DNA of 64,000 nucleotides, taken from contig NC_081407.1 in the NCBI RefSeq assembly GCF_030272615.1, forward strand, positions 316,724,456 to 316,788,455, in the 5' to 3' direction. Origin of the DNA: Cryptomeria japonica (lineage: Eukaryota > Streptophyta > Pinopsida > Cupressales > Cupressaceae). Made by a program: the position numbers and the translations under genes. This document shows positions 1 through 10,520 of this stretch, one piece after another. The notes under the pieces are model-generated. The model had not been told where the DNA came from and did not search any database. It saw only the letters and a list, made by a program, of their open reading frames with translations. Each line of letters begins with the position of its first letter. The stretch's first letter is position 1.

Positions 1-224
1 AGCTTTAAGAAGTGAGCATCTGCATTGCTCCTGAGTATTTCATCAAACAGTCTGTTAAAGAGAGGGTTATGCTGAGCCCTTTCTATTGTTGCAAGAGTAG
101 GAGTACTTGGGTTCTCGTCATTCACATTTCCTCCAAGTGCTTCTTGAAATTCATTGAGATTTTCCTCTTCTTCTTCTTCCATTTCTATTTCTCGTTGCCT
201 TGACCGTGATCGGTTTTGAGCCAT
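1..224 (-). CDS. gag: Gypsy element G1: N-terminus of gag, cut by the window edge
   Basis: An open frame reads on the minus strand from an ATG at 224-222 to the left edge, about 74 codons with no stop. It begins MAQNRSRSRQREIEMEEE, a basic Arg/Ser stretch followed by a Glu-rich run, and continues into an amphipathic segment containing PTLATIERAQHNPLFNRLF. In plant Ty3/gypsy elements, gag follows the LTR, primer-binding site and leader, and that is the order here on the minus strand (LTR 2954-4347, primer site 2922-2951, leader 225-2921). The usual retrotransposon gag domain would lie beyond the window. Identification rests on position and composition, because no diagnostic motif is visible in this fragment. 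Unlike most coding regions here it has no internal stop, so G1 may be one of the younger elements. Confidence 0.6.
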   Translation of the reverse strand, partial: MAQNRSRSRQREIEMEEEEEENLNEFQEALGGNVNDENPSTPTLATIERAQHNPLFNRLFDEILRSNADAHFLK

Positions 225-673
225 TTTGCTTATGAGCTTTTGTTGAAGTTGTGTGAAAATGATGATGAGTTTTTGATGAAATGAGAGATTGATGATTGGT
301 GAATTGTGTTGCATGTGGATCTCTAGCACTTTTAAGGTAGATGTAACCGAAATTCCTTCTTTGAATTGCTTGCTTGTTTGATAAGTTTTGATGTGATAAG
401 CTGTAGAGAAATCTGAGATGTGTCACAGATTGAACTACCTAGTAATGAGAGGATGCACTCATGAACTAGTTTTAACCTGCGTAGATGTGTCTCTTAGGAT
501 GAGCTTATCCTAGATGTAGAAACAATCTAAAAAGTGATGTGATGTTTTTGATTTCAAGCAATATCTAAAAGAGAACTTTGGGACAAGAACCTCTTAATGT
601 TTTGAGAGTTTGGAATGAATTGATGATGAAGTGATGATGTATGAATAAGATGATGGATGAAATGTTTTCAACT
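225..673 (-). other. G1 spacer between the leader ORF and gag
   Basis: Non-coding stretch on the minus strand between the stop of the leader ORF at 674 and the gag ATG at 224. Short open frames here have no similarity to anything else in the window. It is read as part of the G1 5' untranslated leader. Confidence 0.4.
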
Positions 674-1198
674 TCAATAAAAACTTTGGGTCACAAATGG
701 GACAAACTCTACCTCTTCTCTTTCGGGTGTTGGTGGTATTTCTTGAGCTATGTTGTATGTGATATAGACGTTTGGGAAAAAGTTGGGATTAATCTTACCT
801 CCTTGGTTTTTGTGATAACTCAGGGCTCTATATTGCATAAAAGCTCCGCGGTTCAATGATTTTGAATCAAATTCGTTTGTTTTGCCTTGAAGGTAGAGAC
901 GCATGTGACACAGAAAAACTCTATGGGAGACAAAGATTTGTCTATTTATATAGAAGAATTTCCTCCTTTTGATCAAAGCCTTTGAGCTTAATGGTCTTCT
1001 TTTCAAGTTGATATTTTGATGACACTTCTTCTTTTGCGAGATGTGAAGAATGGTCATAAAGTTTTGATACTTTGTTGTTTGCACTTTGTTTTTGATGTTT
1101 TTGGTTGTTTTGAAAAATGTTTGGTTGGATGAATACTTTGTTTTGAAAGTGATTTTTGATTTTTCTTTGACAAGAAAACAAAGAAAACACACAAACAC
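674..1198 (-). CDS. G1 leader ORF upstream of gag, homologous to the ORF at 21,621-21,893
   Basis: A 174-codon minus-strand frame upstream of gag. Its middle part (about 786-1003), containing RRKFFYINRQIF, HRVFL and GGKIN, aligns without gaps to the plus-strand ORF of element G2 (RKFLYINRKIL, HRTFL, SGKIN); I count 31 identities in 61 positions. The residues before about 1003 and after about 786 do not align. The region is rich in Lys and Arg and has no recognisable catalytic motif, signal peptide or membrane segment. An extra ORF ahead of gag is known in Ogre-type gypsy elements, and this could be its counterpart. The true start is uncertain: the conserved part may begin at an internal codon or be joined by splicing. 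Function unknown. Confidence 0.5.
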   Translation of the reverse strand: MFVCFLCFLVKEKSKITFKTKYSSNQTFFKTTKNIKNKVQTTKYQNFMTILHISQKKKCHQNINLKRRPLSSKALIKRRKFFYINRQIFVSHRVFLCHMRLYLQGKTNEFDSKSLNRGAFMQYRALSYHKNQGGKINPNFFPNVYITYNIAQEIPPTPEREEVEFVPFVTQSFY

Positions 1199-1224
1199 AA
1201 GAATGTAGCCTCAAAGGCACAAAT

Positions 1225-2600
1225 GAGTATGGGTCTAGATCAACCCAATCCTTGGATTTGTATATGACCCTTCCTTTAGATGTATTTTAAGGTGTATTTC
1301 CAAATCCTGAAGTCGGCTCAATTTGCACTTGGTCTTTAAAACAAACACACTTCAAACACTTTTTATCCCTAAGGTCAAATGTCCAGTTGTGATAAATTTA
1401 GCCCACATCTTGATATTTCAAAAACTTTGGTACTACATACCTTATGAATCCCGTCGTGGCAGGTAAGGATGTGATATACTAAGTCTTGCATGAGCATAAC
1501 AAATAGATGATCCCTATGATGAGGGAGTCACTACTTTTATCAAGCCACAAGTGACTTTTCAAAAAGCTATGTTTCTACTCAAGGAAATATGTATGGTGAG
1601 TATCTTGGGAGCAAAACCATCTATGCTCTTGCACTAAATTATATCGCAAATATCCTCAATCAATAGAATGGGTGGGCTACTACTTAAAGGTATTTAGTCA
1701 TGTTCGATGTTTTTGGACATAAGTTTATTCTGCAGTGACTCACTTAAGAGCCTTGTAATTGGTGGTGGGGCCCATTTGTCCTTTCGGCCAGTTACATTGT
1801 AGGAATAGCTATACCCAAGGCTACAACTTTTGCTCTCACCTGATTTCTATAGTGGCTCGAAGGATTTACCGCTCAAGGTCGTTCCCAAGAGTATCGATCC
1901 CTTGGCAGGCCTCTCTTAAAAAGATAAAATTTGAGTGTTACTAACACTTTTCTCTTGCACCTAGGACCACGAAAGCCAAGGGAGAGGATAGTGTGTGTTA
2001 GAAGTGGAACCACTCGACTGACCTTTTGCACAAGCGTGCCAAACATGAAAAACACTTTGTTCTTTTTAACCCATCATCGTAATGTGGTCTAACTATTTGG
2101 AGACGTTGCTCCAAAAATCATGATGTTCTTTTTAACTTTCAAAGGCAATATGTTTTGTAAACTAGGAAAAATGAAATCCTGGTCAACTTAACAAAAAGCA
2201 CGTTTTGCTTGAAGTAAAATTGTTTTTGAGCTTTTTGAATGAAAAATGGCTTGTTCTTTTTAGATTTGCCCAAAACAAAGTGTTGACTGTAAATTTCTTT
2301 AAGTTGATGCAAGAAAATAAATTTTGTTTTGTTGATTTTAAGCACCAAAACGAAGTTTGTTTCCTAACTTGCAAAAAAATAAAGTTGTTTTGTTCAGTTT
2401 TTAATGCACCAAAAGACAAGTGACCCTAGCTAGAAAGCAATAAAATTTTGTTTGTTCAAATTTTTTTTAAAGCACTAAAAGAAAATTTGTGATTTTTAAT
2501 GGTAAATTTTAAACCTCCACAAACAACAAAATGGTTAAGTAAAATCTATGTCCAAGGGGGGCTTCCACAAGCCTAAATTTTTTCTTTTTTTTGGTTACAA
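1225..2600 (-). other. G1 non-coding leader, distal part
   Basis: No supported gene. Between about 2150 and 2500 the plus strand repeats short segments such as AGCACCAAAA and AGCACTAAAA in T-rich sequence, which are weaker versions of the motif cluster that follows. Small open frames here are AT-rich and unrelated to known proteins. I read the stretch as untranslated leader of G1. Confidence 0.4.
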
Positions 2601-2609
2601 GGTGATTTT

Positions 2610-2872
2610 TATGATATTCTGTTACAATAGCGCTAGTCTATGTTTGAACAAAAGTGTTATTTAACGCAAAAGCACTGAAAGAAGGAGGAAAGACAGAGAG
2701 GCAAAAGCACTGAAAAAGGGTTAATAGCGCCAAAACAATGTCAAAAGTGTCAAAACGGTACCAAAAGCGCTGAACTTGAGACAATAGCGCTATTGTAAGA
2801 ACAATAGCACTAAAAGCATAAGTGTCGATAGCGCTAGAACGAGTTCAATAGCGCCAAAGCACAACCTGTGTG
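2610..2872 (-). repeat. Cluster of AGCGCT-centred short repeats in the G1 leader
   Basis: Within about 260 bp there are a dozen or so copies of a motif around AGCGC(T/C) or AGCACT, spaced 15-30 bp apart. One copy near 2788-2803 is a perfect 16-nt palindrome, ACAATAGCGCTATTGT. The same motif family recurs on the plus strand in the G2 leader at 12,785-13,020 and 14,095-14,355, always between the primer-binding site and gag. Known retroviral leaders use short GC-rich palindromes in loops for genome dimerisation; that role here is inference. Confidence 0.6.
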
Positions 2873-2921
2873 ACACTTTCAACATTCAGACATGTTAGTT
2901 TTTTTTTAAAAAATGATAATG

Positions 2922-2951
2922 TTGCGTGTTCGATTCACGTCGGGTTCACCA
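2922..2951 (-). other. G1 primer-binding site, tRNA-Trp type
   Basis: The plus strand reads TTGCGTGTTCGATTCACG then TCGGGTTCACCA, which has the form of a tRNA T-arm, acceptor strand and CCA end. From memory it equals the 3' end of plant tRNA-Trp(CCA). On the minus strand it starts TGGTGAACCCGACG two bases after the LTR end (TCA), the standard layout of a minus-strand primer-binding site. The match is about 30 nt, longer than the usual 12-18. Confidence 0.8.
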
Positions 2952-2953
2952 AA

Positions 2954-4347
2954 TGATGCCCTACAAAGTGGACAAGGTTAGCAAATGACAAACAACACAA
3001 GACACACAAGAAAATCGTTAGTGTTATTCAATCAAAAACTAATCTAAACAGGCATATCAAGAGAGACACTAAAATCATGCTAATATATCTAACTAATGAA
3101 ACAAAGATAATGAGGCATCTCCAAATGCCTCTTAGCATGTTCTTAGCTCCTTCTCCCTTGTTCCTCTCCTCTCCAAGTTCCAAAATAGTGTAGCTCTCAG
3201 CAGCTTTTTGCACTATGGATGCTTATGGAGGTTTGAAATTGAAATATTGCTCTAAATGTAAAATGAAAAGCTAATATTAAGCTATTGATGCTAAAAATGA
3301 TTGATTTTATCCAAAATGACAAGATATTAGTTAATTATGCTAAAATGCTCTCTTAAAATGCCTATAGCTTAAATGCATACAAGTTTTCAGGATCTGGATT
3401 ATGAAGAAATGGGCTCTATTTATAGGGAAAATGGAGCAATGGATGGTTGAGATTGAGCAATCTCAACAAGGGTCAGGATTGAATGATTTCAAATCCATGT
3501 GATGGCTTTCAACCCAATCCCAGGATGACAAGTGTCAATGTGAGATAGGTTGAGAGGAGAGGGAATAAGCATTAAATGTTTGATATGACCTTGGGAGTTA
3601 AAGTCAAGGTTAATTGAATGAATAAACTCTTTATTCAAAGAATAAAGCTTTTATCCAATGGATAAACTCTTGTGCAAATGTGAAATGGATAAATATGGTC
3701 AAAACAATAAATGTTTTGGGGAGACAAGTTTGAAATAACCATAAATGGTTATGTAAGAGCCATAAATGGTCATGTAAGAGCCATTAGTGGTCTTGGAAGA
3801 CTTTGGGGGGGTTAATTTGTTGAACACACAAAGCATTAAATGTTTTTCAAAGACTTTTTGAAGTTTTTGAGAAGTGACTCCATTTTGCTTAGGAATGTGA
3901 CAATAATTAGGGGATGGATTAGGCTAATTAGGAAGGGGTTAGAAGAATCTAGAAGGGGATTAGATTTTGTAAGTGGATTTGGTGGGTGAGGGAAAATAAG
4001 ATTTTATTAAAATAAATTAATTTATTTCAATAAATGTGTGCAAGTTGCATTTGTAGGAAAATGCAAGTGGGGTGGAGATAATGATTTAAATAAATATTTT
4101 TATTTAATTTATTTAAAAGAGGAATAGGGGGATTTAATTAAATAAATAGATTTTATTTATTTAATTGATTTTGAATTTGATTTAATGAATGAATTAAAAT
4201 AAATTGAATAATTTATTTAATTAATAGAAGAATGTTTGGAGATGAATTAATTAAATATTAATTTAATTAACTGATGGCTAGTGGATTTTTAATCAAATAA
4301 ATATCGAATATTTATTTAATTAAGCTGGACAGATTTGTGTGACTACA
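2954..4347 (-). mobile_element. G1 5' LTR (1394 bp)
   Basis: On the minus strand it starts TGTAGTCACACAAATCTG at 4347 and ends GGGCATCA at 2954, two bases before the primer site. The first 40 nt match the start of the G2 LTR at 11,577 (TGTATACACATAAAATTGG), including the following ATTAAATAAATATT run. The 5' half is very AT-rich and a TATA box lies at 3416-3425. Just outside the LTR start, at 4348 and beyond, lies the broken protease of element E, so this LTR marks an insertion into E. The other end of G1 is outside the window, so no target duplication can be checked. Confidence 0.8.
3416..3425 (-). promoter_or_regulatory. TATA box of the G1 LTR
   Basis: Minus-strand CTATAAATAG about 460 bp before the LTR end, the expected place for U3/R transcription initiation. 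The G2 LTR has the same CTATAAATAGAGG at 12,294-12,306. Confidence 0.55.
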
Positions 4348-4919
4348 ACAGTAACCAAAGGTTTTGGTCAAGGTTAAGCCTAAGGCATGATCCAGCTTTG
4401 CCGCCATAACATTATTAGAAGCAGTAGAATCCAAGACACAATTACTCAACTGGAAACCATTAATCAACAAGGAAATATAGAAAGGTTCTATTTTTCCAGG
4501 GATAGCAAATATAATAGTCACTAGGTTATTTGGTAAATTCTTAGGTTCTAAAACAACATGGGTATTTTCAACAATAGTACAAGTGTCCTTGCTTTTCACA
4601 AAATTTTCTAACCTATCAAACTTACCGGGATTAGCTTGCAAGTATTCAACCTCTGACATTTGTATGTTAGTTTTCCTAGCATGGTTAATAATGTCAAAAT
4701 CTTGAAAGGAACCAGTTAAGGATGAACATTATCAGCTTGGGATTTAAGGCTAGGTACATTGGTCTTAGACTGATTTGAAGAAATAGAAGAAGGATTTTCA
4801 CTTACTTGGTTTTTCACTGCATCCTTCGAGAGAGTAGGCAACGATATTCCTCTTTTAGCAATAGTAACTGGCCACTGGACATCACCTACAACTTTCATTG
4901 CTTCTTCTTGTTGATCCAA
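4348..4919 (-). pseudogene. pro: Gypsy element E: aspartic protease region, truncated by G1
   Basis: Minus-strand frames encode a region with SEVEYLQANPGKFDRLE, then PFYISLLINGFQL and VLDSTASNNVM, AAKLDHALGL and LTKTFG. This is the flap and active-site region of a retropepsin-like protease; the usual D-S/T-G-A is here D-S-T-A, so the active-site Gly is replaced. The upstream part (to 4919) is Ser/Lys/Pro-rich linker. The coding sequence stops being protease at 4348, exactly where the G1 LTR starts. It continues upstream, beyond solo LTR S1, into the E gag at 6461-7478. Frameshifts near 4700 make it non-functional. Confidence 0.7.
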
Positions 4920-4999
4920 CCTTGTCTAGGAAGGTGTCATTACAACATGTGTATGACTATGACTTCTTTCAGATACTATTGAATCATCCTAATGCATGT

Positions 5000-6455
5000 T
5001 GTTGGCATTTTCAGATTGTTGGCATATAGATTGCATTAATGATATGTTGTCATTGATGTCAATTGAACCGGTGAATGATATTCATGATATTGTTGATGTT
5101 ATTGTTGTTATTGCTATTGTCTTGTAACCGGTATGATAAACTTTAAGGAAAATGTTATAAACCGGTATATGGTAGTTTGTAAGTTGAACCGATGTAAAGG
5201 GTTAAACCTTTCTATGTTATGTAACCGGTAAACCTTACCAGTTGTTTTATGTTAAACCCTAACCGACCAAGTTTGTTTGTTTAAGATCTAATGTTGAGCG
5301 ATAATGATGGAGACATGTATGATCATTGTATGAGGATAAGTTTAGATTGATTCGGCGTGTTTGTTATCTTGGAAAGGAGCAAAGTGGATTGCATTTAATG
5401 CATAGCACGTGATGAGTTACAAAGTCCGATGAAGCGATGATCATGGAGTGGTTAGAATTTTCTTGAAGAATGTGAAGAGATTGTTATGATTTCTAACAGT
5501 CAAGATTGTACTGAATTGTTTGTAATCTCGATGATGAGAATTAGGTTTGTATTCTGTTACCGACCTAGTTGATTTGTATTTAAGGTCGATGATATTGTTT
5601 TGTTAAGTGTTGGTAAAGTTGACAATATTGGCAGAAACTAGTTGAGTGTGTGGTTGCCTAACTGGTGGATGGATCTGTAGTTTGAGTAAAGGCAGATTGA
5701 AGCTTAAGAAGGATCTGATCAAGGAGATGTAGTGCTATTCAAACAGATCAAGAAAACCTGTTGTTTTCTAACAATTACATCAGAAATTGAAATCCTCTAA
5801 CCAGGTAAGCTCTAACAAGCTTGGTTACTTTCTAAATCCTCTAACAAGGTGGTCCATTAGTTTGGATTCTCAAATTCTCCAGCGAGGTTACTCCTAACAG
5901 GGTATTATGCTTTTTATCAAGGCATATATGTAAATCCCTTAACCAGGTGATTCCTAACTGGAATTAGTTCTTAATAGGACTTATTGTAAAAGCTTTAACA
6001 AGCTTGGCTCCTAATAGGGTGAACTTTAGAAGAGTTCAGATAGTTATCCTTGTGAGTCTCATCTCACCGTGGTTTTTACCTATTTGGTTTTTCCATGTAT
6101 AAATATTTGTGTCAAGTGGTGAATGCTTTTGTGGTTATGACCTTATTTGTTGATTTGATTAACTACTTAACTATTCTGATAAGGCATGATAATTGGAAGC
6201 ATTGAGAGATGAATATGTTGACACATGATTAAGCATTTTTTATGTTTATAAGATTGAAGTTGTTTACTATTAAGTTGTCATAACAGTCAAACCGGTTGAT
6301 GTTGGTTGATGTTGAGTATTGATCTTGATAAGTGAAAGTTTACTTTGTGAGTTTGAATTTGAGTTTGGGAGTTTGTATCAGTTTTTCAGTATACTGATTC
6401 AACCCCCCTTCTCAGTATTCTACCAGATACTTATTCTTTCATCATACCATAAATG
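5000..6455. mobile_element. S1: copia-like solo LTR inside element E
   Basis: Starts TGTTGGCATTTTCAGATTG and repeats ATTGTTGGCATA within the first 30 bp, as the element A LTR does. It has many AACCGGT and CTAACAAGG/CTAACAGGG motifs and ends with CAACCCCCCTTCTCAGTATTC, the shared end block of the A, B and C LTRs. There is no primer site, coding interior or second LTR, so it is a solo LTR. CATGT occurs at 4995-4999 and 6456-6460 as a candidate 5-bp target duplication, but the LTR end does not read CA, so the right boundary may be off by a few bases. It separates the E gag from the E protease. Confidence 0.7.
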
Positions 6456-6460
6456 CATGT

Positions 6461-7478
6461 ACCTTATTGTAGAGTTACCAGCTGATTCTTCTTCTTCATG
6501 ATAAAAAATAACATCATCTTCAAGCTAATAATGAAATAATGAATAATCATTTTGATCAACCTCATAGTATCCAACTATTGCATTTTTTGGTGGAGGTTCA
6601 AGAGAAAGCCTCTTCGGAGGGGGAGGTAGCTTGGACTGATTTTTTAAAGCATAACTGGATGTAGAATTAGGATATGTTCACCTTGCAATATCCTTGTATG
6701 GTGAAGAAAACGAGTTTTGAGAAATTTGCTTCTTCAAGGCAATAATCTCATTCACCATTTTTTACACCATGGGATCTATAGTGTCTGAGGCAGGCGCTTC
6801 AGAAAATAAATTCCCTTTAGACCGATTAGGGTCTTTTTTGATTTTTCCTGCCCAGATCAAATCATATTCAATCCTGGTAGCCATTGTCTAAGCCATGGCC
6901 AGGTCTATTGGAGAAGCACTTCTCAACAAGAAAAGGACTTCTTGAAGCTAAGTGTTTATGAAGAAGCACTTAAGATTTTTAGCAATAGGCTGAGAAGCAA
7001 TAGGAATTCTATTTATAGGTTTGTTAAACTTAGCAATGAACTCTCACATGCCTTCATGCATGTACTTCTTCATTTGTGCTAGATGAGCTAACAAGGCATG
7101 TTCACCTTCTACAGGCTTAAAACGATCCTTGAACCTTTTTTTTCAGCATGGCCCAAGAAGTGATAGAGCGAGCAGAAAGATTAAAGAACCAGTTAGGTGC
7201 AATTCCCTGAAGAGTCTCCATAAACAAGCGAACTGCAACATCTTGGTGTTCAACTCCAAGAACACCACAAGCCATATAGAAAGACTTGATATGTTCATCA
7301 GGGTGTTGTTTTTCATCCCCATAAAATTTAGGAATATTTTTGTGAGAACCTTGTAATTAGAGGTGGTGCTTATTGGGGGCTCCTCACCCTATGACACAAG
7401 TCGTGAACTTAATTGGGGGCTCTTTCTCATTAGAGGTGGTTCTTCTTCAACATCAAATATCTTGAGGTAGCAACATGA
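6461..7478 (-). pseudogene. gag: Gypsy element E: decayed gag
   Basis: Minus-strand translation, crossing frames, gives IPKFYGDEKQHPDEHIKSF, RLFMETLQGIAPNWFFNL, EGEHALLAHLAQMKKYMHEG, and PIDLAMA followed by TMATRIEYDLIWAGKIKKD, then a Pro-rich C-terminus with LPPPPKRLSLEPPPKN. The order (K-F/Y-G-D, L-x-G-x-A-x-x-W-F, then a helical segment with repeated acidic and basic residues) is the plant Ty3/gypsy gag domain. There are at least two frameshifts and several stops, mostly TAG/TAA at sites where CAG or TGG would fit. Length is about 330 codons. E is the oldest-looking element on the left side. Confidence 0.75.
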
Positions 7479-7511
7479 TTTCTCCTCTATCTTTCCTCTT
7501 TTTAAGGGTTC

Positions 7512-8312
7512 ACTATTCCCTTTATGGATTGTATTATTCATAATTTGATGTCCTTTCTTGCGTGGAATTATCCTTCATGCGAGCACATGTTTGTTCCTTG
7601 GATGAGACCCATTCCTTGCTTGAAATTGTGCATCTATTATGAATCATCTCTCCTTAGAGAACTTTTGTGAACCTTCTTCTTCCTCTTTCTTTCTCTTTGA
7701 AAATTACCCCTTCTTTTGTGTTGTGTTATTCATAATTTGATGTCCTTTCTTGCATGGAGTTATCCCTCATGCGAGCACATGTTTGTTCCTTGGTTAGGAT
7801 CTATTCCTTTTTTTAAATGACACGTCTCTTCTGGATAACCTTTCTTTAGATGAAGTGTAATTCTTCATCTTGTCCTGTTGCTTGGGGGGCAAGGATGGTT
7901 TTTTCTATCTCTATACTTTTCTCTAAACTTACTATTCCCTTTAGGGGCTATATTTTTCATGTGTTGATATCCTTTCTTGCAATGGTATGTCTCTTATGAT
8001 TAATCCCTCCTTAGGGGAATATGTGATCTTTCTTTCTTTCTCTCCCTCTTTGAAGATTACCACTTCTTTTGAGATGCATTTTACATAAACTAATGTCTTT
8101 TCTTGCATTGGATATTCATTCATGTGAGTATATTGTGAATTTCCTTATGCCTAATCTCTACTTAGAATATTGTGTGATTCTCCTCATTGTCCTTACACTT
8201 GGGGGGCAATGATTTATTTCTCTCTCTCCTATCTAAGGATCTACTTTTCCTTTGTGGAGTGGTGTTTGTTCATGATTTGGTGTCATTCCTTGTGTGGAGT
8301 TATTGTTTTGTC
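7512..8312 (+). repeat. Five diverged repeat units of about 75-90 bp, 130-220 bp apart
   Basis: Units near 7512, 7709, 7931, 8060 and 8241 share the order CTATTCCCTTT, TTCATAATTTGATGTCC, TTTCTTGCATGGA and GTTATCCCTCATG. The first two also share GCGAGCACATGTTTG. Divergence between units is high, so the array is old. No reading frame is conserved between units. Confidence 0.5.
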
Positions 8313-8856
8313 AAGGATTCTCTCTTATACAAGAGGTATAAGTCCTTGGATACAACCCCTTCTTCACTTGGCAATGTACATCTACCATAAACTTACCCCT
8401 CACATTGGGTGAAAAGTGTGTCATCCTTCATCAAGAATCCTTTTCACCTAACAATAGGAGAAAGGTAGGAATTCTTGTTCTCTTTCCTTTCTTTTGGTAG
8501 AAGATGTTATGTTTGTTCAAGATAGTTCCTCTTGGAGGTAGATGTCTTTTGAGAAAATATCTCTTCTCCTCCAAGGGTACCCTTTACACCTATTGTAAGA
8601 TATCTCTTTTTCAACTATCTTATCCTTGCTTGAAGAGTATTCCCTCTCTATCTTGGATTTATGACATTGTTGCCTAAAGGATATCTCCTTGGTGTTGAAG
8701 GTAAGGTACCCTTGTCTATACCTATCTTAAGACATTAACATAGTGTTATGTCGATATCTTAAGGGGGGGGCACCCACATCGCTCCCTTTGTACTATATTG
8801 TACTATACTCTTGCATATCATTTTTGCATGTCTTAAACATGTTGTTCATTCTCAGA

Positions 8857-9115
8857 ACCAGAGTAAAAACTCTTAGAGAGAGATGCTTCACACTCGAAAC
8901 TAGATGCAACATTTTATATATGTCTTAGACAGGGTTACACATCACCGAAACTAGAGCAAAGACTCTTAAACGAGATGACCTCGAAACCAAGCATGTATCT
9001 ATGATTCACCACTTGGAATTTGCATTTACATTACATGTCTTAAACAAGTTTAAGCACACTTAAAAGCAAAGCAAAAACTCTTACATGAGGTGCTATACAC
9101 TTGAAACAAGACATC
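8857..9115 (+). repeat. Three diverged repeats with an AAAACTCTTA core
   Basis: Units at about 8857, 8945 and 9060 share AGCAAAGACTCTTA, then an ACGAGATG-like segment and CTCGAAAC, spaced roughly 90-115 bp. Short ACATGTCTTAAACA segments lie between them. Confidence 0.4.
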
Positions 9116-9185
9116 ACTTGCAAACACACACGAGGATGGGTGGAACTAGGTAAAAACAACTAGACTATTCTTATTCTCCTCCCCA

Positions 9186-9334
9186 CATGGATCACCTAGA
9201 TAAAAACATTTAGGGGCAATTTGTCCATGGCCTTTCCCACTATGGATCACCTAAATAAAAACATCTAGGGGTGAGTAGTCCATGTCATCTCTCATCATTC
9301 TTCTCATGGATCACCTAGATAAACACCTTTAGAG
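9186..9334 (+). repeat. Three tandem units around CATGGATCACCTAGATAAA
   Basis: Copies begin at 9186, 9240 and 9305 and differ by only a few bases in their first 30 bp. Period is about 55-65 bp. Confidence 0.6.
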
Positions 9335-9790
9335 TTTATTCATGTTCTCTCTTCTTCCTCTCATGGACTCATAGTTTTGCTATTGATAGTTCATGGATGA
9401 TGCATGCTTTACTCTTTTATGTGATCATTTGTGTTCATGAGATGATATTTTTTTCAAGAATGATATTAGTTGTTGAGACATTTTGATATCAAGGTCTCTT
9501 CGGCTAGTTGACTTGAGGTCTTGTTTGTTTTTGGATTCTTAACTTTTGTTGTGTCTTTTTGTGTCTTTTTCCTTTGTTTGTCTCTTTGTCTTCACTTGCC
9601 TCTTTTTTTTGTGTCTTGTTTTGTTTTCCCTTGCATATTTTTTGGGAGAGTTAAGATCCTAATATTGGGGGCTTAGTTCCTCAAAATTAGTGATATCCTA
9701 TACTCCTTGTGATTTTTCTCCGCATTCCTCATCTTCTTCGTCTCTCTTTCTTCTACTTTATTGTGAGTATTTGTGTAAGCTCATACTCCT

Positions 9791-9808
9791 ACTAAAGTGG
9801 GGACTAAA
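9791..9808 (+). other. Polypurine tract of element F
   Basis: CTAAAGTGGGGACTAAA lies immediately before an LTR start at 9809. Together with the plus-strand TATA box downstream this sets the orientation of F as plus. Confidence 0.5.
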
Positions 9809-10520
9809 TGTATCATCCTAAAATTGCACCCCTTGCAATTTTGACTGCATTTGGGGCCCTCACCTTAGTAGTCTCATCCTCATGCTTGATAGGGACCTAT
9901 TTGTGCCTCCCCCATGCAACTAAGCTTAATTTTTCCATCTTTCACCTAGTATAGCCCCTTGTTCCTGACCCAATTTGGGGCATGACCAGGGCGCCATGCC
10001 TTGGTACTCCCTAATTGGGACCCATTTTGGACCCTAGGCCCTATCTCAAATTTGAAAGGGAAAACAATTCCTCATGTCGGTCTATGTCAGAAAATTAGAA
10101 TGTTTGACTCTAAGAAAGTATATAAGGAGGTCTCCCCCTCTCATTTTGATATAGAATCATTATAAGAATAAGGAGCATATAGGCGAGCAAGGTGGAGAAG
10201 GCAAGGAGACTACATCAAATATTCAAGCATTCTTGAAGGCTACATAGTCTTCATTGGAGCAACATTACATCATTCATTTGCAAGCATGTGTATAAGTTAG
10301 GGTTTTGTCATGTTCATGTCATTTCATACAAAATATGTGATTAGATTCAAGAAGCAAAGCATCATTATCAATCATTGCAGATCTAAGGTATACCTTTCCC
10401 TTATGTAATTTAGTATTTGTAATATTTCATTCAAGGTTGATTCCTCAACTGGGATTTGACTTAGGAAAACCCCTATTCCCAACACATGTCCCTTTCCTTC
10501 TGTGTGTAGGAAACAAGTGC
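9809..10520 (+). mobile_element. Element F: 3' LTR (right end uncertain)
   Basis: Begins TGTATCATCCTAAAATTGCA directly after the polypurine tract. It contains a TATA box, GTATATAAGG, at 10,118-10,127. I cannot place the right end: there is no second copy in the window and no clear CA followed by a duplicated target, so it could stop anywhere from about 10,480 to 10,780. No coding capacity; open frames on both strands at 10,437-10,700 look accidental. Confidence 0.5.

Larger units (their letters stand above)
7480..9790 (+). other. Element F: non-coding 3' region with diverged tandem repeats
   Basis: No supported gene in 2.3 kb. It holds several families of diverged repeats (listed separately) and repeated TTGGGGGGC blocks at about 7377, 7887 and 8200. 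It leads straight into a polypurine tract and LTR at 9791-9809, so it is best read as the 3' untranslated part of a plus-strand gypsy element, though the junction with the E gag near 7480 is not sharply defined. Confidence 0.4.

Noticed and set aside
151-426. 91-codon minus-strand ORF
   Set aside because: It overlaps the start of the G1 gag in another frame; the gag frame starting at 224 has the better composition and context.
2922-2951. A tRNA gene
   Set aside because: Only the 3' 30 nt with CCA are present; a nuclear tRNA gene lacks CCA and would have the other arms. Position next to an LTR shows it is a primer-binding site.
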